This document shows positions 58,346 through 64,000 of a DNA stretch of 64,000 bases, in pieces. The translations under genes were made by a program, and so were the position numbers. Source of the DNA: Paracoccus shandongensis (GTDB lineage Bacteria; Pseudomonadota; Alphaproteobacteria; Rhodobacterales; Rhodobacteraceae); assembly GCF_017315735.1 (NCBI RefSeq), contig NZ_JAFLRK010000001.1, positions 62,001 through 126,000 of the forward strand, given 5' to 3'. Every line of letters starts with the position of its first letter. Positions within the stretch are counted from its first letter, which is position 1. The notes under the pieces were generated by a model that saw only the letters and a program-made list of their open reading frames with translations, ran no database searches and was not told the DNA's origin.

Positions 58346-59358
58346 CGATACGTCCGGTCGTAGCGATGGCCGAGAGAGGTCAGGATTTCATATCCGATGG
58401 TCCCTGCAAACTCCGCCACCCGGTCAACGGGTTGCTCGGGACAGATCAGGTCCAGTTCCGCAGGCACATCGGCAAGCCCCGTCACATCCGCCGTGATCAG
58501 GTCCATGGACACGCGGCCCACGACGGGACAGGCCGTTCCCGCCGCATAAAGGCTGATCCCCGAGGAGGAGATCGAGCGCAAAATCCCGTCGGCATAGCCC
58601 GCCGCGACCGTGGCGATGCGGCGCGGCGCATCCGCCGTCCAGGTCGCGCTGTAGCCCACGAACTCGCCCGGCTGGACGGTCCGCGTCTGGATCACCGGCA
58701 GCGACAGGCGCGCGACCGGCTGCCCATCCGCAAAGGGCAGCGCGCCGTAAAGGCCGATGCCCGGGCGGACCAGGTCGAAGTGATAGTCCGGCCCCAGCAG
58801 GATGCCCCCGGTCGCGGACAACGACCGTGGCACGTTGCAATCCTCGGTCATGGCGCGGAAGGCGGACAGTTGCGCGGCATTGGCCGGGTGGTCCGGTTCG
58901 TCCGCGCAGGCCAGGTGTGACATGATGAAATCGGGTTTTGCGGCCAGAACCTCGGCGCGGATGGCGGACCATTCGCCGGGTTCGATTCCCAGGCGGTTCA
59001 TGCCGGTGTCCAGCTGGACCGCAAAGGGCTTGCCGGGGCGCATGGCGCGGTCGCGGAAGAACTGTTCCGGGCTGTTCAGGACGGGGACGAGGCCCGCCAG
59101 ATCCGCGCCCTCCATATGGCCGGACAGGATGTTGATGCGGGCGTCATCGGGCAGATGCGGGCGCAGCGCGCGACCCTCGCTTGCCAGCGCCACGAAGAAA
59201 TCCCGCGCCCCGGCCTGATACAGCGCGGGGGCGACCTTCGCGGCGCCCAGGCCATAGGCATCGGCCTTGACCACGGCGGCGGCGCGGGCGCCGGGCGCCC
59301 TGGCGGCAAGCGCGGTCCAGTTGGCGACAATGGCTTGCAGGTCGATATGCAGGGTCAT
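58342..59358 (-). CDS. alr: Alanine racemase
   Basis: A 338-residue PLP enzyme making D-alanine for peptidoglycan. PLP Lys31 is in VVKADAYGLG; the second catalytic Tyr is in VGYSATWTA; the C-terminal GRVSMDLITADVT motif is present. It is a little shorter than E. coli Alr (359). It leads the alr-mlaE-mlaF unit, joining cell wall and outer-membrane lipid upkeep. Confidence 0.95.
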   Translation of the reverse strand: MTLHIDLQAIVANWTALAARAPGARAAAVVKADAYGLGAAKVAPALYQAGARDFFVALASEGRALRPHLPDDARINILSGHMEGADLAGLVPVLNSPEQFFRDRAMRPGKPFAVQLDTGMNRLGIEPGEWSAIRAEVLAAKPDFIMSHLACADEPDHPANAAQLSAFRAMTEDCNVPRSLSATGGILLGPDYHFDLVRPGIGLYGALPFADGQPVARLSLPVIQTRTVQPGEFVGYSATWTADAPRRIATVAAGYADGILRSISSSGISLYAAGTACPVVGRVSMDLITADVTGLADVPAELDLICPEQPVDRVAEFAGTIGYEILTSLGHRYDRTYR

Positions 59359-59422
59359 GGCGGGCCGTCCTGTGATGGTCGGACTTCTTCAAGCAGAAAT
59401 CGCGCGGCCCTGCCAGCCCGGA

Positions 59423-60184
59423 TCACACGAACTGTTCGCGCAGCAGCCGTTCCTCCAGCCCGTGGCCGTTGTCGAACAGCAGGCGGTGGCGCACGTCCTG
59501 CGCGCTGCGGATCTGGACGCGCACCACATGACGGACCGACCGGGAATCGGCATCGGCCATGACCGGGCGGCGCTCGGGGGTCAGAACCTCGATTTCCACC
59601 TGCGCGCCCTTGGGCAGCAGCGCGCCGCGCCAGCGGCGGGGGCGGAAGGGGGCGATGGCTGTCAGGGCCAGAACCTCGGAATTGATGGGCAGGATCGGAC
59701 CATGCGCGGAATAGTTATAGGCCGTGGATCCAGCGGGCGTGGCGATCAGCGCGCCGTCGCAGACCAGTTCGGCCATGCGCATCCTGCCGTCCACATGAAT
59801 GCGCAGCTTGGCGGCCTGCGGGCCTTCGCGCAGCAGGCTGACCTCGTTGATGGCCAGCGCCTCGTGGATGGACCCATCGGCACGGATGGCCCGCATCCGC
59901 AGGGGGTTGATGACGGTCTCCTCGGCCGCGGCCAGGCGTTCGGGCAACCCGCCCTCGGCATAGCCGTTCATCAGGAAGCCCACCGTGCCCCGGTTCATGC
60001 CATAGACCGGCAGGTCGCGCCCCGTCAGCGCGTGCAGCGTTTGCAGCATGAAGCCGTCGCCGCCAAGGGCCACCACCACCTCGCAGCCGTCCAGATCCAC
60101 CGCGCCATAGCGGTCGGTCAGCACCGCCAGCGCCCGTTGCGCCGCCTCGGATTCGCTGGCGGTGAAGTGGATCCGTGTCGTCAT
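59423..60184 (-). CDS. nadK: NAD kinase
   Basis: A 253-residue kinase that makes NADP. The signature GGDG is at residues 41-44, followed by NRGTVGFLMN and the NE/D motif INEVSLLRE and GALIATPAGSTAYNYSAHGPIL (in parts). The ATG at 60184 has a GGGGCAGGG upstream. It is 64 bp upstream of alr and divergent from glyA. Confidence 0.95.
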   Translation of the reverse strand: MTTRIHFTASESEAAQRALAVLTDRYGAVDLDGCEVVVALGGDGFMLQTLHALTGRDLPVYGMNRGTVGFLMNGYAEGGLPERLAAAEETVINPLRMRAIRADGSIHEALAINEVSLLREGPQAAKLRIHVDGRMRMAELVCDGALIATPAGSTAYNYSAHGPILPINSEVLALTAIAPFRPRRWRGALLPKGAQVEIEVLTPERRPVMADADSRSVRHVVRVQIRSAQDVRHRLLFDNGHGLEERLLREQFV

Positions 60185-60272
60185 GATGCCCTGCCCCTTG
60201 CGGCGGGCAGCATCCGACGGCGCACCGGGCATTGCAAGCCCCGCCGCCCGCCGGCGCCCCTTGGTCGCATTT

Positions 60273-60292
60273 GTGACTTTCCGCATCGTCAC
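60273..60292. promoter_or_regulatory. Dyad in the nadK-glyA divergent region
   Basis: GTGAC-N10-GTCAC, 58 bp before glyA. A second, longer repeat GGCGGGC (60202-60208) / GCCCGCC (60246-60252) lies closer to nadK. No known riboswitch was recognised. Confidence 0.3.
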
Positions 60293-60350
60293 CCCTGGGG
60301 TATGAGGACGCCGAACCGCCGCCTTGGCCCATTGATAAGGACGCGAGACC

Positions 60351-61646
60351 ATGAACGCCCCCACCCGCGAAACCGGATTCTTCACCGAAACGCTGCAAAA
60401 CAGCGATCCCGAGATCGCCAAGGCCATCACCCAGGAACTGGGCCGCCAGCGCGACGAGATCGAGCTGATCGCGTCCGAGAACATCGTGTCCAAGGCGGTG
60501 CTGGAAGCCCAGGGTTCGGTTCTGACCAACAAATATGCCGAAGGCTATCCGGGCAAGCGTTACTATGGCGGCTGCCAGTATGTCGATGTCGTGGAAACCC
60601 TGGCGATCGAACGCGCGAAGAAGCTGTTCGACTGCGACTTCGCCAACGTCCAGCCGAACAGCGGCAGCCAGATGAACCAGGCGGTGTTCCTGGCGCTGCT
60701 GCAACCGGGCGACACCTTCATGGGCCTGGACCTGAACTCGGGCGGGCACCTGACGCACGGCTCGCCGGTGAACATGTCGGGCAAGTGGTTCAACGTCGTC
60801 AGCTATGGCGTGCGCCAGCAGGACCAGCTTCTGGACATGGAGGAGATCCGCCAGAAGGCCCTGGAGAACAAGCCCAAGCTGATCGTCGCGGGCGGCACGG
60901 CATACAGCCGCGTGTGGGACTGGGCGGCCTTCCGCAAGATCGCGGACGAGGTGGGCGCCTACCTGATGGTGGACATGGCCCATATCGCGGGCTTGGTCGC
61001 GGGCGGCGTCCACCCCTCGCCCATTCCGCACGCCCATGTCGTGACCACGACGACGCACAAGTCCCTGCGCGGCCCGCGCGGCGGCATGGTGCTGACCAAC
61101 GACGCCGACATCGCGAAAAAGATCAACAGCGCCGTCTTCCCCGGCCTTCAGGGGGGCCCGCTGATGCACGTGATCGCCGCCAAGGCCGTGGCCTTCGGCG
61201 AGGCGCTGCAACCCTCGTTCAAGGCCTATGCCGCGCAGGTCGTCAAGAACGCGCAGGCCATGGCGGATGAACTGATGAAGGGCGGCATCGACATCGTGTC
61301 GGGCGGCACCGACAACCACCTGTGCCTGGCCGACCTGCGCCCGAAGGGCGTGACCGGCAAGGCGACCGAGGCCGCCCTGGGCCGCGCCCACATCACCTGC
61401 AACAAGAACGGCGTGCCGTTTGACCCGGAAAAGCCCTTCGTCACCTCGGGCATCCGCCTGGGCGCCCCCGCCGGCACCACGCGCGGTTTCGGCGAGGAGG
61501 AATTCCGCCAGATCGCCCGCTGGATCGTCGAGGTCGTGGACGGCCTGGCTGCGAATGGCGAGGACGGCAATGCCGCCGTCGAGGCCAAGGTCAAGGCCGA
61601 GGTCGCCCAGATGTGCGCGCGCTTCCCGCTTTATTCCGGGATGTGA
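60351..61646 (+). CDS. glyA: Serine hydroxymethyltransferase
   Basis: A 431-residue PLP enzyme that interconverts serine and glycine and feeds one-carbon units to tetrahydrofolate. The PLP Lys is in [15 protein letters not shown] near residue 235; [24 protein letters not shown] and SGSQMNQAV are family motifs. Full length. AAGGA precedes the ATG. Ends in a strong terminator. Confidence 0.98.
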   Translation: MNAPTRETGFFTETLQNSDPEIAKAITQELGRQRDEIELIASENIVSKAVLEAQGSVLTNKYAEGYPGKRYYGGCQYVDVVETLAIERAKKLFDCDFANVQPNSGSQMNQAVFLALLQPGDTFMGLDLNSGGHLTHGSPVNMSGKWFNVVSYGVRQQDQLLDMEEIRQKALENKPKLIVAGGTAYSRVWDWAAFRKIADEVGAYLMVDMAHIAGLVAGGVHPSPIPHAHVVTTTTHKSLRGPRGGMVLTNDADIAKKINSAVFPGLQGGPLMHVIAAKAVAFGEALQPSFKAYAAQVVKNAQAMADELMKGGIDIVSGGTDNHLCLADLRPKGVTGKATEAALGRAHITCNKNGVPFDPEKPFVTSGIRLGAPAGTTRGFGEEEFRQIARWIVEVVDGLAANGEDGNAAVEAKVKAEVAQMCARFPLYSGM

Positions 61647-61665
61647 TCCCCTGACCTGAATGCAG

Positions 61666-61695
61666 CCCCGCCGCGACCGCTCGCGGCGGGGTTTT
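61666..61695 (+). terminator. Intrinsic terminator of glyA
   Basis: A perfect 11-bp stem CCCCGCCGCGA / TCGCGGCGGGG, 4-base loop, TTTT. It ends at the stop of the convergent exporter gene. Confidence 0.9.
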
Positions 61696-62589
61696 CTATT
61701 CGGCGGCGGCGGGGGCTGCAACCCGCAGCCGCGCCTCGCGCCAGGTGATATAGGTGATGGCGCCGATCATCATCCCGCCGCCCAGGATCACCCATTCGTC
61801 CAGCGGCTCGTGGAAGATGAAGATGCCCAGCAGGCTGGCCCAGATCAGTTGCAGGAAGGTCACGGGCTGCGTGACCGTCAGCGGGGCGGCAGTGAAGGCC
61901 CGCGTCATGGTGTAATGACCCGCCGTCGCAAAGACCGCGACCAGCCCCAGCCAGCCGATCTGCGCCCATGTCGGCGGCACCCAGACCGCCCAGGCCAGCG
62001 GCGCAAGGCCAATGGACACCGTCAGCGACATCATCGCCACGACGATGGCGGCGGGCACCTGCGCGGTGATGCGCTTGGCGATCAGATAGGATGCGCCAAA
62101 GCACAGCGAGGCCGCCACCTGCGACAGATGCCCCGGATCCAGATCGCGCAGACCGGGCCGCAGCACGACCAGCGCGCCCATCAGCGCCACGCCCACCGCC
62201 GCGATCCGCCGCAGGGCCAGCCGTTCGCCCATGAACAGCGCCGCGCCCACCGTCACGACGATGGGGTTCAGAAAGCCGATGGCCGTGACCTCGGCCACGG
62301 GGATGCGCGACATGGCATAGAACCAGGCGATCACCGCCAGCACATGCAGCGCGCCCCGCAGCGTCAGCAACCGCCAGATGTGCGGCGAAAATCCCCTTTG
62401 CAGCGCCGGGACCAGCACCGGCCCCAGAAAGACCAGCCCGAAGACAAAGCGGATGAAGGCCGATTGCGGCGCGGGCAGCGCGCCGCCCAGCCAGCGGACG
62501 ATGCCGTTCACGGCGACAAAGCACAGGCCCGTCGCCAGCATCCAGCCTATGCCCGCCAGGTCGCGGCGCGTTTGCGTGTCGAATTGCAT
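61696..62589 (-). CDS. EamA-family (DMT superfamily) transporter
   Basis: A 297-residue membrane protein with ten helices in two EamA repeats (about 10-140 and 150-285). Repeat cues are MSRIPVAEVTAIGFLNPIVV and AFTAAPLTVTQPVTFLQLIWA. Similar to RhaT/YdcZ-like or S-adenosylmethionine uptake carriers (SAM transporter of Rickettsiales type), but the substrate cannot be told. ATG at 62589 or 62625. Confidence 0.85.
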   Translation of the reverse strand: MQFDTQTRRDLAGIGWMLATGLCFVAVNGIVRWLGGALPAPQSAFIRFVFGLVFLGPVLVPALQRGFSPHIWRLLTLRGALHVLAVIAWFYAMSRIPVAEVTAIGFLNPIVVTVGAALFMGERLALRRIAAVGVALMGALVVLRPGLRDLDPGHLSQVAASLCFGASYLIAKRITAQVPAAIVVAMMSLTVSIGLAPLAWAVWVPPTWAQIGWLGLVAVFATAGHYTMTRAFTAAPLTVTQPVTFLQLIWASLLGIFIFHEPLDEWVILGGGMMIGAITYITWREARLRVAAPAAAE

Positions 62590-62628
62590 GGCGTGCAGTT
62601 GGACCGCTTTGCGCAGGCTGCGCAAGCC

Positions 62629-63222
62629 TCATTCCGCGATCAGGGCTGCGGCGATGGTCCACATGACGATGCCGATCAGCACCTCCAGCACCTGCCAGGC
62701 GCGCGGGCGGGCAAAGACCGGCGCCAGCAGCCGCGCGCCATAGCCAAGCGCGAAGAAGAACAGGAACGACCCCGTCACGGCCCCAAGCCCGAACACCCCC
62801 GGCCGGGGCCACTGGGCCGAGATCGCGCCGACCAGCACCACCGTATCCAGCCACACATGCGGGTTCAGCCAGGTCAGCGCCGCGACCACCGCCAGCGTCC
62901 GGGGCAGGCTGGCCGCGCCCCCCTCGGGCCGCAGCGCGCCGCCGCCCTGCCAGGCCGCGCGAAAGGACCGCGCGCCATACCAGACCAGGAAGGCGGCGCC
63001 CGCCCATCTTAGCCCCACCAGCAGCCATGGCGCCGCCGATCCGATCCGGGCAATGCCGTTGACGCCCAGCAGGATCAGCAGGGCATCGGACAGCGCGCAG
63101 AACAGGCAGACCCAGAAGATGTGATGGCGGATCAGCCCTTGCTTCAGCACAAAGGCATTCTGCGCACCGATGGCGACGATCAGGGACAACCCGGTTCCAA
63201 GACCGGCGGCATAGGACATCAT
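62629..63222 (-). CDS. LysE/ArgO-family amino-acid exporter
   Basis: A 198-residue membrane protein with six hydrophobic helices. LysE motifs: GLSLIVAIGAQNAFVLKQGL near the start and TWLNPHVWLDTVVLVG near residue 115. Exports basic amino acids (lysine, arginine) in Corynebacterium and E. coli. GAGAGGT precedes the double ATG at 63222/63219. It is divergent from a LysG/ArgP-type regulator, the classical control pair. Confidence 0.93.
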   Translation of the reverse strand: MMSYAAGLGTGLSLIVAIGAQNAFVLKQGLIRHHIFWVCLFCALSDALLILLGVNGIARIGSAAPWLLVGLRWAGAAFLVWYGARSFRAAWQGGGALRPEGGAASLPRTLAVVAALTWLNPHVWLDTVVLVGAISAQWPRPGVFGLGAVTGSFLFFFALGYGARLLAPVFARPRAWQVLEVLIGIVMWTIAAALIAE

Positions 63223-63306
63223 TGGCAAGCACCTCTCGGCCCGCGCTTTCGCATGAAGCACGGATAAGGTAAAATGAATGATGCTTACCCGGATGAAGCT
63301 GCGCTT

Positions 63307-64000
63307 ATGCTGGACTATCCCGCCATCGCCGCCCTGGCCGAGATCATCCGCCACGGCTCTTTCGAGGCCGCGGCGGCGGCCCTGCATGTCACCCCGTCGG
63401 CAGTCTCGCAACGGATCCGTTCGCTTGAGGACCGCATGGGCGCGATCCTGATCGACCGCGGCCCGCCCGTCACCGCAACGGAACAGGGCCTGCGCCTGGC
63501 CGCGCATCTGGACCAGGTGCGGCTGCTGGAATCCGGCCTGGCGTTGTCGCGGAACCGTCCGGTGCTGCGCCTGGCCGTCAATGCCGACAGCCTGGCAAGC
63601 TGGGCCATGCCTGCGCTGGCCGCCGCGCCGGGGCTTCTGGACCTAACCATCGACGACCAGGACCATGCGCTGGACTGGCTGCGGGGCGGCATGGTGGTGG
63701 CCGCGCTGACCAGCGACAGCCGCCCCGTCACCGGCTGCGACAGCCTGCGGCTTGGCACGCTGCGCTATCGGGCGGTGGCAAGCCCCGGTTTCGCGACCCG
63801 TTACTTTCCAGCCGGCGTAACCGCCGAAACCCTGTCGCTAGCCCCCTCGCTCTGCTTCAACGCCAAGGACGCGCTGCAATCCCGCTGGGTCCGGGCGCTG
63901 ATCGGCAGGCGCGTCACCCTGCCGATGCACCGCATCCCCACGGCCCATGGCTTTGCGGCGGCTGCGCGCCTTGGCATCGGCTGGGGCATGAACCCCGAAC
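63307..64000 (+). CDS. LysR-family regulator, ArgP/LysG-like (3' end outside window)
   Basis: The first 231 residues of a LysR-type activator, open to the right edge. The helix-turn-helix is DYPAIAALAEIIRHGSFEAAAAALHVTPSAVSQRIRSLED in parts (SFEAAAAALHVTPSAVSQRI, residues 18-37), and the effector domain starts with LRLAVNADSLASW near 88, typical of ArgP/LysG (IciA). Likely senses lysine or arginine and turns on the exporter on the other strand, 84 bp away. The upstream TTACCC / GGTAA stretch (63240-63290) may be its operator. Confidence 0.92.
   Translation, partial: MLDYPAIAALAEIIRHGSFEAAAAALHVTPSAVSQRIRSLEDRMGAILIDRGPPVTATEQGLRLAAHLDQVRLLESGLALSRNRPVLRLAVNADSLASWAMPALAAAPGLLDLTIDDQDHALDWLRGGMVVAALTSDSRPVTGCDSLRLGTLRYRAVASPGFATRYFPAGVTAETLSLAPSLCFNAKDALQSRWVRALIGRRVTLPMHRIPTAHGFAAAARLGIGWGMNPE

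Noticed and set aside
61631..63232. A 533-codon minus-strand frame spanning the EamA and LysE genes
   Set aside because: Both genes have clear family motifs in other frames; the long frame is their out-of-frame shadow.
1..64000. CRISPR array or defence island
   Set aside because: No direct repeats with regular spacing and no Cas, toxin-antitoxin or restriction genes were seen.

Overview
The window is a piece of a high-GC alphaproteobacterial chromosome, most likely a Paracoccus-like member of the Rhodobacteraceae. This rests on recognisable gene content rather than on any search: an assimilatory nitrite reductase pair of the Paracoccus nas type, a tRNA-His with A73 and no encoded G-1, a CarD/CdnL regulator, DctD-type boxes before dctA, and a probable 6S RNA gene lying head-on to a salt-induced outer-membrane protein gene as described in Rhodobacter sphaeroides. 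Coding density is high, many genes overlap by 4 bp (ATGA), and only one insertion sequence is visible, a damaged IS30-family element.

Layout. 1-4.2 kb: the end of nirB, nirD, a formate/nitrite transporter gene missing its 3' half, a catalase-family remnant, a YdeP-like molybdopterin oxidoreductase and a WGR protein. 4.3-5.4 kb: the broken IS30 element. 5.5-11.8 kb: housekeeping and stress genes (glycine-zipper lipoprotein, BolA/Grx4 pair, a holin-X-like protein with a DUF883 protein, tRNA-His, mmcB, 6S RNA opposite an SspA-like outer-membrane protein, nusB, ribE). 11.9-16.5 kb: a KpsS/OPX/KpsC capsule export and Kdo-linker cluster. 16.7-20.5 kb: a sulfate ABC transporter (cysA-sbp-cysT-cysW). 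20.5-25.1 kb: dctD-dctB divergent from dctA. 25.1-29.3 kb: a three-gene catabolic operon (GMC oxidoreductase, gamma-glutamyltransferase, 2-hydroxyacid dehydrogenase).

29.4-42.7 kb is the most distinctive region: a catecholate siderophore locus with a FepA-like receptor, an ABC importer, a YncE-type beta-propeller protein, an IroE-like esterase, and an EntE / free aryl-carrier / EntF assembly line whose adenylation domain carries the EntF serine code. Two TGA-N9-TCA dyads, matching the RirA iron-responsive IRO box, sit in its two divergent promoter regions. The genes that make 2,3-dihydroxybenzoate and the phosphopantetheinyl transferase are absent from the window. One IRO-like box also faces a cytochrome b561 gene that leads a TRAP transporter operon (42.9-46.2 kb).

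46.3-64 kb is mostly core genome: a DUF1236 protein, tRNA-Arg(TCT), a MliC-like lysozyme inhibitor, a GNAT protein, carD, fdxA, hslR coupled to a SUV3-type RNA helicase, a TPR protein, SCP2 and lysophospholipase-like genes, the phoH-ybeY-corC operon, alr-mlaE-mlaF, nadK, glyA, an EamA exporter, and a LysE/ArgO exporter divergent from its ArgP/LysG-type regulator, which runs off the end. No CRISPR array, prophage, integron or rRNA operon was seen.
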